64,000 nt of DNA from Enoplolaimus lenunculus (Eukaryota > Nematoda > Enoplea > Enoplida > Thoracostomopsidae), in NCBI GenBank assembly GCA_030248215.1, contig JASANG010001532.1, forward strand, positions 1 through 64,000. Reading direction: 5' to 3'. Both the position numbers and the translations under genes were made by a program. The notes under the pieces are model-generated. The model searched no databases. It saw only the letters and a program-made list of their open reading frames with translations, and was not told the origin of the DNA. Shown here one piece after another: positions 1-11,728 of this stretch; positions within the stretch are counted from its first letter, which is position 1, and every line of letters begins with the position of its first letter.

Positions 1-139
1 TTTGAAAAAATATATTGCAATATAATAACAGTGATTGCTAAAACACCAAAAATATATATATCGAAAAATCAATAAAATGCAATAGATATTCGTTTATTCT
101 GAACGTTGAGCTGAAAAACAGGTGCTTGTTTTTTCTTTG

Positions 140-230
140 GTATCGATTGAAAACGTACCGAAACACAGAAAAACAGACTGAGTCCAAACCAAATACCGAG
201 GCTTACCGAAACCGAGACCACACATCCCTG
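140..230. mobile_element. hAT-like MITE, right end only (CAGGGAT family)
   Basis: The segment ends in the reverse complement of CAGGGATGTGTGGTCTCGGT and contains repeated CCGA/GAGACC words, like the complete copy at 6842-7238. The left terminus is not visible and may lie before the window. Confidence 0.55.
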
Positions 231-1536
231 CTAAGAATTTGAGTACGAACAGCCTCGAGTTATCTGATGGTGTACATGGCACGGTATTCCTTCGACGTCG
301 TCTGACTTGACCCAGACCACCTCTAGCATATTCGTATTTTCGCGATTACTGCCCACTTTGCTACATTTTGGCATTCTGTTTCATGTTACGCAAATTGCCA
401 GGCGGCGCCGCAAATCAATTTATAGATAATTTTTCACATACGCCGTCGCACTACAATTATTATAAAATAGCTCCAGCCTTAGGGTTGCGATACACTTTTG
501 TTCGCCGCGCAGCACCGTGTGCTTTCTTAAAATTTTTTAATATGGCGCGCACCGAGTATAGCACAACACTTAATGATTTTTAATTACTTTCAGATCTCTT
601 CATTAGTCCAGTAACCGCCAGTGACTATATATTTGACGTTTCATCGCTACGTTGCGTATTGATTTATGTGCGTCACCTAACGTACTTTTGTGAGCTTTAT
701 GGCAATTTGCAATACTTGTTGCATACTGATGCTTCCATAGCAAAATGTCTTTTGTGAAAATTTCAATTTACAGTGAAGAAAAAACATTATTTCGTTGCAT
801 TCGAATTTTTGGTTCTATCTGCGTACTTTTATTGTTTTTGTTGTTCGATTGTTGTTTCATATGGCGATACGTAGGCGCAATAGATTATAAGTCCTAGGTT
901 AATGATTTACGAAGCTGAGTGAATATTGAAATCTATAAAATTTGAATTCCTAAAAGAACTGTTGGTAAAAGGCTTTAGGCCACTTGGAAATGTTTGTCAA
1001 TTTTGATATAAGTTAGTCATTTGCAGTACCGCCACAATATTTTGAGTGTGATTAAAATAATGTCAATGCAGTTTTAATCAAAGTTCAATGTTTGCACTGT
1101 TGTGTTTAGTTTACGTAAAGCTTTATTTTGTTGTTATTTGTTGAAGCTACATGTTTCGTTGTGTCGGCAGCTGTAAACCATATGCTAGTTTCATTCATTT
1201 GATCTCATGTCAAATTTGCTTATTTGCATACGCATATCGTTATGAATGTAAATTCACTCGTGCTCGAAAAACTTACTATAGCTCTTAAGTTACATCAGTT
1301 ATTGCAGTGTTTTTCACAAATTGTATAGAAGTCGATTTTAGTATAGGGATTGTTTCTTTCTTATACAATCTTTTGTCTTGAATGGCCAAGTAAAAAACCT
1401 TACCTGCGTGACTATTAAAGTCTATTAGCTCACCTAAGTTCAAGCACTTAAGATGGGACCTTTTGTGAAAAAGTACTTGTGTAATAGCCATAGGATTATT
1501 TTTTGCCAGTTGCACACTGTTGCTATATCTGCACGC
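231..1536. other. Spacer, no gene seen
   Basis: Only short unrelated open frames; no conserved motif, paired splice sites or recognisable repeat termini. I see nothing I can name here. Confidence 0.5.
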
Positions 1537-1887
1537 CAGGGTATAACCGGAGGTCTGCCTCCGGCTCCAGCAGAAAATCAGCCTCTGGTTCGTGCTCCGG
1601 TAAAATTTTTGCCGGAGGTCCCGGCAATTTGCAATTTCGGTAGTAAAATTTTGCAGAACTTATCTGTTTAGCACATTTCGTTGTACTTTTGTCACTATTT
1701 TCAGATAGAATTTTCGAAATTACGCAGAAAATTAGCGTAAAACCCAAACGACTTCACAACATATTGCAGATATCGGCTAAAATTAACTAACTAGCTAACT
1801 GTCATTTTTACTACCTAATTTCACCTCGGCTCAGGCAACTTTCGTTGACCTTCAGCTCCGGTATTTTTCACCTCCGGTTGCACCCTG
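1537..1887. mobile_element. hAT-like MITE, CAGGGTGCAACCGG family (variant)
   Basis: Begins CAGGGTATAACCGGAGG and ends CCTCCGGTTGCACCCTG, a clear inverted pair. A second copy of the same subtype is at 59654-60015, where the 8-bp target duplication is perfect. The inside is non-coding with subterminal CCGG-rich words. Confidence 0.8.
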
Positions 1888-2830
1888 TTGGCCGCTATCA
1901 GTGGTATATGTCTATATTTGCTGTTCATTGTCTAGCATTTTTTATTATTACTATTGATATACCGAATTCGGATAGTAAATTCAAACGCTCAGTTTTGTTT
2001 TATGCGTTAATGTGAGCTTTATAGATTAATATTTAACTGAAAATGGTTTGTGCGAGTTTTTCAAAATTTTGCGGGTGTAAGACAGTTATGAACGATTGAG
2101 AAGTGTATTTCTGAAGTATGAGACTAATATTTGTGCAATATAAAACAATGTCTGAAATACAAGACAGATTTTCCTGGAAAACGGCTCCAAAATTCTTTGT
2201 AACGATCAACGAAATACCTTTTACAAACTTGATACGTCCAAGACGTAATTTTGATAACTATCCGTTTTTGTTCAGTTTACACCATTGTGTTAGCCGTTTC
2301 AGACACAAATATCTTAGCTGTTTAATAAAGGCTAATATGTCTGAAATACTAGGCGTTTATGTCTTGAAAATTTGAGAAAGTATGAGTTTTGAATTTTGTG
2401 TGTTGTAGCATCGGGGCGAATAACATATTTCACAAGAGTTCTGGCTTATGTCAGATGGCCTCTTGAGGTGATATTATGCCAGATTACTGTTGTGGGATCT
2501 TCACTGTTCCTCTGTGTTTCGACAATTTATTTCAATATATACAGTTTTTCGATGTACATATTATTTCTCGTGGCGTATGAATATTAATTCTAATTGTCAT
2601 TTCTCACTTGAGGACGTGCACGTAGACTACTTGAGGTAACTGTAAAAAGCTGTCGAAAGTCTACTGTTGCACTCTGCTCGGCAGCGTTCAATAGTTTTTG
2701 TCACACGCGTCAGCGTAGCGCAACCCTGAGTATACTGTATTACCGTGTAGCAGAAAACGGGGACGTCCCTATAAAAGCAATAAGGACAACCATTATTTGA
2801 CAACTCTTACTTAACGCTATTAAGCGAAGT
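1888..2830. other. NOP53 upstream region
   Basis: No coding evidence. It contains a short fragment of the CGTCCG-rich repeat (AGCGCAACCCT at about 2716). The last 100 bases presumably hold the NOP53 promoter and 5' UTR, but no core promoter element can be assigned. Confidence 0.4.
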
Positions 2831-5800
2831 ATGAGATTTCATGATAAAGTTAATGAAAAGTGTAAACGAGTTGGCGCGTCAAAGATAAGCCGAAAGAGCA
2901 AAAAATACTGGCGTAAAGGTGCTGATATCACAGACGTCGAAAGCCATTTGGAGACTGTGCGGCGGGACGAGCGAACTGGGTTAGTAGAGTTAAAAAGCGT
3001 CTGAAATGGCCAAGGTGCAAACCGTCTAGTACAAAAATACCGGAACCGGAAAGTGATAGTAAATACTGGATGTCGCTTCCAGAACGGGAATTCCAGTTGC
3101 ATCCCGGCGATGAGGTATATATTTAACTGTATTTAATCGCTTTTACTTGCGTGTTGATTACATTGGGGTTTAGTTACAGATTTGGAACTTACGGTTGTCT
3201 CTATTTCAGAATTTTCATTCGGTTAAAACGCCAGTATTTTGTTGGTTTCTGAGATTAGAATCTACACGGTGGTAAAAACCTACTGCAGAGTTTTCGGCTT
3301 GAACACGGTGTCTGAATTTATTCCTTCGTGCTAAGTACACTTACAGAGCATTAGTAAACGTCTTGTCGCAGCATTGTTGTCATTGTTATTAGAGGATGGG
3401 ACATAAATGAAATACTACGATGAGTTTGCATCCTGCCGGCTTCATCCGTTTTTTTAATCTCGATAGTTCGTACGTATACTGGAAGATGCAAAATATATAT
3501 GCCTACATGGCACCTTGTTTTCTTCAAGGTATATACTGCATAACTTAGATTTATTACTGTTTTGCATTTCAGAGGAACCCTGTCGAACAAGTCAAACGAT
3601 GAAATATTTAGCATTGATGTGCTTCCTAGCACGGCGAAAGCAAAACGCTCCAACGCTGCAATTAGGCTACGATGTTTTCAAAATCTTGAACCGAATCCGT
3701 TCATTGAACCTGCGAAACAGTTAGTTCACATTGTGTGTTTTTTGACTGAGTTGGCCTTTATTGTTAGCTTGAATTTTTCATTTTTACTGTAGTATATCAA
3801 AGTGTAAACTTTTTGACTTGGACAGCAATGCAATCATAGCATAATGTTGTTGACGGTCTTTTGTAAAAAGTAGTTTTATGAAATTCCGGATCACCACAAT
3901 TTATAGATCCGGTATCCCAGTCTACTTTCAGTGTTGTGTTGGTTTCAAGAGTCGGAACCATAGTTTTGTAAGCAGTGTAAAGGAGTGGGGATTGTCTGGA
4001 TCACCTAAGTAATGCCGAAAACCACTTTAAAACATTTTTTGTCAATACTTTAAAATTGGAATGAGTAGTAAATTTGAACCTTTGCAGTCGTTTTTCTTAG
4101 GTCAGTGATTTGATTGTTGCGCAAACGGATTCCAAAAACACTGACGGAACCGAATATCTATTTTGTGTCTGTGTCTGGCCGTATATCTGGCTGTACCCTA
4201 ACCCTGTATGTCATGTTCTTTATTTCGATTATCATTCTCAAACGATTGTTTTTATTTTATAGATATAGACCTGTGACATTCAGAAAAGCAAAGCGACAAA
4301 GGGAACGAAAACAGGCGACAGTTGGGACTGGGGCAAAACCCGATCATGTTAACAATAATCAGCCTACGCGCGGTGCCGTGAATCCGGACGCAATGTATGA
4401 TCTTTGGGGAAGCGCTGATGGCGGCAATAATAATGGTAAAGGTCAGAACTGTGTTATATATTAGAATTGGCATGGAGCCCGGAATTTTAGCGAGACCGGG
4501 GCTGAAAGCTTGGCCCTGGCACCTGGGCCGTAACCAGTATCAACAAACGTCAATGAATATTATATGAAGGCCCTGTTTGGCCCCGGTTAATCAACCGTTG
4601 GCCCGGTTCATATCTTAAACATAATGTAGCATTTAGTAATTTTTACATCAGCATAAATTAGGTTTCTCATTAATAGGGGGTGTGTTTGTAAGTTAAATAC
4701 TTTCTCACTGTCTTGTATGCGGACTCGAATTTTGTCTTGACTGCTTTTTACAGTTGGAACCATTTAACCACTTCTATAGCATCACAAACTGAGGCCCTGA
4801 AGTTATATCAGATTTAAAACAATATTATTTCAGTATACTTAAACAACTGCCAAATCTTGGTCATTGTCTGGGTAGCCATTTTTGAACGGTTTCAGGTAAT
4901 AACCGGATTCAAAATACTGGCTACTCAAAAAATTGCTATAAATATGTTTGAAACGTATATATATGTTTTCTTACGCATGTTTACTTGTTTAATTGGCTGT
5001 ATTGTTTTGCAGCAAGTCTTACATTCGACAATTTGGCCGTATCACAAGAGATAAAGAACCATATCGTATATAATGGTGCCAAGCGAGCGCTCAGGGTAAG
5101 TACTCAATTGGTATTCAAGAAAATATTTAATTACTGGTGGAACGCGATTTGCGCAGTGCAAATACTTTTATTGCACTTGCGAAGATATTTTGCTAACCGG
5201 AACGTAAGTTTTTAGATTTTTTTACTGTTATGTTGATGTTACTATACAAAATTCCAGTATCGTGTAGTTTGGCTATTATGCTGTTACGATACGCGAATCC
5301 AGTATTGGTCAATATTTTTGTTGTATATACTAGAAATGTGCTATGTTTCTTTCAGAGACCCAAAACCCTCGCTCAAAAGCCTAGCGTTTTACCAGCGGTG
5401 GAAGTTGGCGATCCAGGCACTTCGTACAACCCAGCAATTGATGATTATAAAGTAAGAGGATTATTTTATATTTTTTAGCAAATTAGGCTCCGTCTAATGT
5501 TCAACTATTTAATATTTTCTTTCGATCATTGCACAATATCAGGCTCTTCCTGGTACGGTGTGTGGGTCGCACAGACATGTACCCCTACAAATTGGTTTGC
5601 TTCCAGCTGGACATCGTATAGCCTCTATGTAATATACACCTTAAAAAATTTATAACGAGCTGAAAACCTAGATTATAACCCGAATACACCAATTCTGGTA
5701 GGCCTTTATCTGCCAGAAACGCCGTTAAATCTTTCACGCAATTTGTCAACTATATTGTATCGTTAGTTCTGTGTTGGCTTCTATAGAAACATTTCAGAAA

Positions 5801-8292
5801 TTACTCGAAAATGCAGCAAACGAGCATCTGTTGAAAACAAATCGCATTCGTAAAGAAGAAAGTAACGCGCAAATGCCAATGCTTAGACGCCAGGATATTG
5901 AAGTACGCCTGAAGTTGCCTGTTTTAGCAGTTTTTAGATTTTATTAAATTTCAAGAAAGTAAAGTATATGTTTATGTAATTTTTGCAATTATTCACTTGC
6001 TATTGTTATAGCAATTTCCGACCCGTTGTACAGGTTTGCTACCATTTTTTGCAGCTCTCGTTTCGATGTCAATAAAATTTAATTCCATTCGGGTGTTTAG
6101 GGTGGCGCGATGCAATGGCATCCGGCGTCGTACGACAACGCATGTGAGTTGATGCGTGACACTGCGTATAACTTGTTTGTAACAAAAACAACATTTTTTA
6201 AAATTTCGGCGCTGGCCAGTACCGCGCGGCAATTATAGCACCTTTTGAGCTATGACATGATTTAAGCGGACAAGACTAAAAGAAATGTCTGAAGGTTTGT
6301 TTGGATCCAGCATCAACGAGGTCAGTGATAATGAAGAATCAAATGAATCTGATATAGATGCTAAGAGCAGCAACTGTTTGACGACAACGAAACAGTCGCC
6401 GACGAAAACCAAATCTGCTGTTGCAAAGCCAGGTCCAAGCATTTGTAGATTGGAAGAGTGCAAGAATTGTCCTCAAGACTGCGACTGTGAGCATATATGG
6501 AGGAAAACCAAGAAGCAGCGTGCGCGTGAAGCGAAAAGAGTACACGAAGCAAAAGCGGCTCAAGTATCGAAGCGAACTAAAGCGCTGGCTAATGATATAT
6601 TTAGGTTTGTTTATGTCTTATTTACAATGGTAATTTACATTTTATTAAATTTAATTCGGCTCGAAGTTCCAAATGATTATAGCAACTATTGCCAGCTAGT
6701 AATACGATGCAAATAAAAAGTTTGCATTGACTTTTAATTCACGGTCATTTTTCATTTTATCGTATCCTCAACTGTGTGTAGCGCCTATCACTAGTTACCA
6801 ATAGGCTTTCAAACAGCGGCAGCTAAATTCGGTATGGTAGCCAGGGATGGGATGGTCGGTCTCGGTTATAAAACGAGACCGAGACTGACACCTACCTACC
6901 GAGACCGGCCAAGAAAGTCTCGGTCTCGGTCAATTTTTGGTCCACCGAAAAAATTTAAATTTGCAAAACAAACTATTGCTAATCCTTTTTTCGTTTTTTT
7001 TTGTGTTTTTTATATTTTTTTATTTTTCATAGCTTTTTGAGTTCTCTCAGAATATCTGCTCGTAATTATTGCGTAGCTACGAAATTTCATTATTTCACTG
7101 AAAAATTTTATTCATTTGCTGAATCTTCGGTTTCTGGACTCGGTTTCCAGACCACTGAGACTCAAAAAAGCGAGACCCGAGACCGAGCCGTAACTTGCCA
7201 AATACACAGAGCTGCCGAGATCGAGACTCCTATCCCTGATGGTAGCAGTTGTAGATTTAGTTCAAGAATTGTGCTAAGTATCGAAACTTAACATTTTTCA
7301 ATTTATTAGCTACACTAGGACCTATCACCAAGATGCCACACACATTTGGGAAAACGTCTTTGGTATATAATATTAGATTAAATTAATTTTAGATTGAAAT
7401 CACTAAAAAAAGAAATACAAAAATCTGAATTGAAATCTTCACAGAAAGTACAAAAACGAGTCGACAAGAAACGAGCACGAATGTCCCAAGCGAATAAATT
7501 GAGTAAATATCGGTATCAAGATGGTGATAAGCCCGTGCTGTTACCCGAAGAGCTGCCTGGTTCGCTAAGGCAGTTAAAGGTGATGGATTTATAAATTTAT
7601 AGCTATCGCTTAACTCTTATTTGCAAGCTTATGATTTCGCTACTTCTCAATCATTTTAGCATATCTGTTTTGATTTGTTCATGTGCGGTTTAAAACTTAG
7701 CAAGATTTGCTTGAGAATTATAGTATTTTTAATCGCCGTTCATTTTTATGTGTGGCAGTAACCCGGTATTTGGCAAGCTTTGTGTTTTTCACTTTTGCTT
7801 TCAAAGTATGCTCACTTTCTTTCGCTGTAGTTGGATAAATGTAACCATGTTTCTTTCAGCCGGAAGGACATTTGCTTACCGATCGATTTAAAAGTTTGCA
7901 GAAACGTAACATCATTGAGAGTCGAATACGTCAAAAGTAAGTGTTGTTTTCAAAATTAACCCGGATTCACATTGTTTTCGATTTTGTCGCATTGGTTAAT
8001 AAGCTAACAATATTAAGAGTCAGGACAGCCGCTATGGCACCCAAGGACTCTAGATCTAGTTCTAATGCATTACGTACATGTGTGGTTGAGTTCAAGATTT
8101 TCATTTTTCACTCAATGATAATATGTGAGGTCCCTTTAGGCTTCGAAGTCCTCCACCAAGTAGTTAGGAGTAACATTTCCAATTGTGTTATGCTACATTT
8201 TTGTGCTTTGTAGGTTTGAACGCAAACACAAATTAAAGAAGTATGAAACACGAAGTTATAAAGAACTTGTGCCGTATAAAGTAAAGTGTTAA
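2831..8292 (+). CDS. NOP53: NOP53 (GLTSCR2/PICT1) ribosome biogenesis factor, 10 exons
   Basis: Exons: 2831-2979, 3573-3719, 4263-4435, 5013-5095, 5356-5451, 5798-5902, 6267-6604, 7393-7579, 7860-7936 and 8214-8292. All introns are GT-AG and the phases join into one 477-residue frame; human NOP53 is 478. Recognisable blocks: N-terminal SRKSKKYWRKG and ERTGG followed by NDEIFSID; YDLWG (144-148); PAVEV and SYNP (exon 5); acidic stretch 269-282; basic coiled region in exons 7-8; C-terminal LKPEGHLLTDRFKSLQKRN and YETRSYKEL. The family is nucleolar, helps assemble the 5S RNP and 60S subunit, and recruits the exosome-linked helicase in yeast. The start is the first ATG after an in-frame upstream stop and directly precedes the conserved basic block. 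Least certain junction: the 6267 acceptor, whose pyrimidine tract is weak. Unusual: five cysteines clustered at 311-325. Identification by family memory, not by search. Confidence 0.93.
6761..7354. mobile_element. Inverted-repeat MITE (TATTCTCAAATGTGTATAGC family) in NOP53 intron 7, interrupted
   Basis: Left end ATCCTCAACTGTGTGTAGCG followed by CCTATCACTAGTTACCAATA; right end reads as its inverse (GGACCTATCACCA to CACACATTTGGG). The same family occurs at 18230, 36122, 41743 and 50964. This copy is split by the complete CAGGGAT element at 6842-7238, so it is older than that insertion. Confidence 0.78.
6842..7238. mobile_element. hAT-like MITE, CAGGGAT family, complete, with 8-bp target duplication
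   Basis: Starts CAGGGATGGGATGGTCGG and ends GACTCCTATCCCTG. Flanked on both sides by ATGGTAGC (6834-6841 and 7239-7246), a perfect 8-bp duplication typical of hAT elements. Subterminal GGTCTCGGT/CCGAGACC words repeat inside. It sits within the older MITE at 6761-7354 in NOP53 intron 7. Confidence 0.88.
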
Positions 8293-8360
8293 GTGTGTTC
8301 ATCATAGCGTCTCGTGCGAAAATGGAGTTGGTATAGTGTGGAGAAGCTCTGAAACGAATG

Positions 8361-8537
8361 ACCTAAGTATTTTGCGTTCTGTATACTAAGAGTCTATGAT
8401 GACTATTATAGAACAGAGTATGCAATTTACAAATATTGTGTGGTGCAAAATGTACCAGCGCATGTTGTATTTTCACCGTGGACGGTGGTCGATGTCAAAG
8501 GCAATACATATGTAGTGCTAAGCAAAATCAACTCCGG
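8361..8537 (+). other. Exon-like open stretch just downstream of NOP53, unrecognised
   Basis: One frame is open for about 59 codons and reads protein-like (for example YCVVQNVPAHVVFSPW and VVDVKGNTYVVLSKINS), ending at a possible donor, CCG|GTATGC. A second frame is also partly open here, so the coding case is weak. It may be 3' UTR of NOP53, a gene fragment, or the start of an unknown gene. Confidence 0.25.
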
Positions 8538-8778
8538 TATGCATTTATAATAGCAACTTGTCATATATTTTGCTGTGCTTACCGCAACTTACCATGCTCC
8601 CCATAAATGAGAGAATTACAGAAAAACGTAACACGTTCTGAGCTTCTTCGTAAATCGAGTGTACTTGGTTGTACGCTTGTCAAAGAGTGTCATCCACTCA
8701 TGTTTGTACTGTTCGATGTAGCAATATCTGCAAAGACAGTTAGTGAATGAGAGAATGTGTGCTGACGAGTTATGGTGG

Positions 8779-8872
8779 CGCTATACTTGTCGTACGGCGC
8801 CGCCGTCCGTCACCATCCGCCTCCATGCGGTATCGTATGTGACGGTGACGGACGGCTCCGGATGTTATCAAA
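8779..8872. repeat. CGTCCG-rich inverted repeat family
   Basis: Contains GGCGCTATACTTGTCGTACG, then CCGTCCGTCACC and its inverse GGTGACGGACGG. Related pieces lie near 2716, 23046, 41300, 50050, 55385 and 55640. These GC-rich islands stand out from the AT-rich background. Probably a small inverted-repeat transposon; family not recognised. Confidence 0.55.
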
Positions 8873-8980
8873 ATTATATACGTGTGGCATTATAAGCCGT
8901 ATTATTAACAAACTGCGTGTTGAAGCTATTGCCAGTTAGTGTTATTCTTTCACGCATCCGAGTAATTCCGGTTGCACATT

Positions 8981-8986
8981 AATAAA
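8981..8986 (+). terminator. Candidate poly(A) signal for NOP53
   Basis: First AATAAA hexamer I find after the NOP53 stop, about 690 bases downstream. A shorter 3' UTR using a variant signal is equally possible. Confidence 0.3.
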
Positions 8987-9476
8987 TTTAGCGTAGGAGC
9001 AGTGGACGGAGCGTCGGTAGATTTGTCTCTAATTGGCAGTGGGGGCTGCATGCTATAGAAAACGCAGGACACTGGTTTCGGTTTCGCAGTTATTGGTTGT
9101 TCTTATATATAAGTGAGTTCGTTGTTGCTATGTTGCAAACAGGATACCACCGGAATTCCTGTTGCGGCATTTTTTCGCCGTCTAAACCATCGAAGGTAGT
9201 TTTCTGTGTCATGTATGTTTAGTTTTCTGGTTCCGGTTCCGGTAAAATGTAATCCGGTTGCATCGAGGTCACAAAAATATAAGGCAAATTCGAGTGGGTC
9301 AATACAATTCACCATGTTAAGCAGATTGTATGCCTCGTTACTATTTTCGCCGGAATCAAGTGCTTAATTAGTTCGTTTTCATTTTCGGGTAGATTTTTTA
9401 TCTTTTCTGCTTACACTTTATTGCGATCTGGCGCGTAAACCGTAAGTTTTAGTGTCTCATTGGCAGGATGTGAGCG

Positions 9477-9928
9477 GATAGTAAAAGTACCGGAAACGGA
9501 TGGGGATCAAATAACGGAAATGGAAACTGAAAACGGATATTGAACTACAAAAGCTTCAAAAATGTTTTTTTCTGTGCTTTTTATTTTATTTCAAACGGTA
9601 GCAACATATCTAATAAAAAATTTGCGAGATATATAATATACGTTGTTTATTAACTTAAAGTTCAGTGTAATTCCGATATTTCTATAACGGGAAGGGAAAC
9701 GGACACCGATTTTTACAGAAGCGGATGGTGAAACGGTAAAAATTGTATTTTGTCGAAACTATTGCTAAAATTCCAACATATGGAGCTATTTGTTCTTCAA
9801 ATTTTTGAGAAGCCCGGTGAATATTTGCATGCCTCAATTGTGTTGGCAGAAACATAAATCATTTGAAACTTTTCTACTTCAATATCGATTTTCCGTCTAG
9901 GTTCTATTGCGTATGAGTTTACACCCTG
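9477..9928. mobile_element. MITE, CAGGGTG..CCGG family, degenerate copy
   Basis: Right end GTTTACACCCTG is clear; the left end is eroded but has ACCGGAAACGGATGGGG. It shares ACGG-rich subterminal words and body with the better copy at 38822-39219. Confidence 0.6.
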
Positions 9929-10237
9929 GTATTTTTGGTTGTTAAGTTATAATGTAAAAGTAAATTTTATTTGTGTTAGTCGTTATAGCGACATCGGTTT
10001 CAGGACATTGTTAGTTCATGCTATAAAACATTATTATCGACATCTCATATTTTATGCTCGTAAATTCTCAAAGTTTGCACAATATATATAATTCATAAAA
10101 TATTACAAAGTTGTTCGTTTGTCACTTTTGGCAGATTTTAACAATTTCTTCATTGAAAATTGTCCGAAATTAATTAAGACTCGCTAAAACATCGCATTTT
10201 TATAAAAGAAAATTTTGCTACCGAAGTTGCCGTATAT

Positions 10238-10336
10238 AAGCCGGTAAGAATGAGTATAAGTAAGCCTAAGTCTAAGCTTGAGTACTCTATGACCGACCTG
10301 TAGGACAGCGTTACGCGTCTGATCTTTACATGGGTC
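10238..10336. mobile_element. GGCCCATGT-superfamily MITE, truncated
   Basis: Holds AAGCCTAAGTCTAAGC (TTAGGC-type core on the - strand) and ends GATCTTTACATGGGTC, matching the terminal repeat of the copy at 10412-10595. The left terminus is degenerate. Confidence 0.5.
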
Positions 10337-10411
10337 GCATCGTACTAGGATCATGACTTACATTTCGTAAAAAACGCAAAACCAAAAGATTTGACAGCAC
10401 TTACAGGTATT

Positions 10412-10595
10412 GGCCCATGTAAAGATTAGGGGCGGAGAGTTTTGCTGTTGGACTAGAACAGAGTAACCTTAAGCTTTAGACTAATTTTTTGCTTGGGTAA
10501 GACAGGCTTAGGCATATGCTCATTCTTACGCTTATGTTTTGGCTTAGGCTTACGAATATGCTTATACTGTTCCGCCTCTGTTCTTTGCATTGGTC
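10412..10595. mobile_element. GGCCCATGT-superfamily MITE with TTAGGC-like core
   Basis: Starts GGCCCATGTAAAGA and ends TCTTTGCATTGGTC, inverted. Inside are GCTTAGGC, GCTTACGC and GGCTTAGGCTTACG words. Flanks CAGGTATT and CAGATGTT agree at 6 of 8 positions, a decayed target duplication. Confidence 0.68.
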
Positions 10596-10689
10596 CAGAT
10601 GTTTGCTAAAATTAGCAAAGCAAACATACCTCCGGCTCCGGTATTCTTCACCTCATATTGCTTCCAGCTTTGAGTAACATACCGTTTTT

Positions 10690-10820
10690 CCGTGGCACTG
10701 GGATAGGGTAAGCTTAAATTTTAAACTAATTTTTGATTACGCTTAGGCCTAAGCTTAGTTATTGGTTCATCCTTACGCTCTGGCTTAGGATAAGGAATAT
10801 ACTTGTACTACTGTGATGCC
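10690..10820. mobile_element. Fragment with TTAGGC-like core (same superfamily)
   Basis: Contains ACGCTTAGGCCTAAGCTTAG and CTGGCTTAGGATAAGG, followed by a TACTACTGTGATGCC end resembling the TACTACTGTTCTG end of the copy at 30412-30719. Termini not well defined. Confidence 0.4.
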
Positions 10821-11389
10821 ACTGAAACGGCCTCAGGATTTGTCATCAAAACACGTTAGCTTGCAACGCTTTACTTCCGGTGCCATATTGACTGACCGTT
10901 CACTACAGCCTCAACTGCAAAGTGATTAGGGATTTTAATGTAATACTGATATGCTCGCAGCAAAATCTTGAAAGGATTCGAAGCGCCGTTGGCTCAAACG
11001 GGACTCGAACCCAATTGCTGAATACGGAATATATGATGCGTCTGCGTGTAATTGCCGTAAATTCAAATTTCAACTCTACTTTTAATCTGTGAGTTGCAGG
11101 TGGTAAACCGAAATGTTTTGCACAAATAGTTTACATTTTGTCGAAGTTTATACTTTTAAAGTTTGGTAGTAAGATATTAACTGTACTATATAAAAAGGAT
11201 TTCCGAATAATAATAATATTGGAAGACAGAAAGTGTTATTGTTTAGAATAGATGGATCGAGATAAATTACAAACTTGCTGAAATGGCAAATAAGCACCGT
11301 GTTTTGAAGCATACTTCAGAATATGTTTTATTCCTAAATTTGGCATACGTATAGATCAGCGGTGGACCAATTTTCGTGGGACTGCTAAG

Positions 11390-11461
11390 GTGTAAGCTTA
11401 AGTATTACATATTTTTTGCATAGGCGTAGGCTTAGGTTTGGGTATTGCCTTATTCTTGCGC
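11390..11461. mobile_element. TTAGGC-like core fragment cut by the TTAA MITE
   Basis: GTGTAAGCTTAAG and GCGTAGGCTTAGGTTTGGG lie immediately left of the TTAA target at 11462, so the piggyBac-like MITE appears to have inserted into an older TTAGGC-core element. Confidence 0.4.
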
Positions 11462-11465
11462 TTAA

Positions 11466-11728
11466 CCCCTTCTCACATTGGTTTGCCTGAGCAACTCAGC
11501 GCTTTGTATATATATGTTAAATAGTATATATCCCACCGTGTTTAACAATTGCAGCACGTATACATAGTACTAAATCACCACAAGACGTGAGAGCCACCTC
11601 GGGCTCGAGCGTCAAGCTCCTATAGCTGAGTGGTGATGGTATACGCCTCCCACTCCAGTCGCTGGAGTTCGAATCCTAGCATAAAAGTAGGTCTTAGGGG
11701 AAACAGAAAATATTCATGTGATAAAGGG
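11466..11728 (+). mobile_element. piggyBac-like MITE (TTAA target) carrying a tRNA-like segment, copy 1
   Basis: Flanked by TTAA at 11462-11465 and 11729-11732. Terminal repeats CCCCTTCTCACATTG and CATGTGATAAAGGG are inverted. Inside, 11612-11690 resembles a tRNA: TAGCTGAGTGG matches a polymerase III A box and GAGTTCGAATCC a B box, with CGCCTCCCACTC between them, similar to the anticodon region of tRNA-Gly(CCC). A second copy, inverted, is at 55115-55376. No transposase frame. Confidence 0.85.

Noticed and set aside
4114-4262. 5' part of the open frame around NOP53 exon 3 as coding
   Set aside because: The acceptor at 4261-4262 and phase with exon 2 place the exon start at 4263; the upstream part is intron.
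10970-11060. Possible tRNA on the - strand (GGGTTCGAGTCCCG)
   Set aside because: B box only; no A box at the right distance and stems do not pair.
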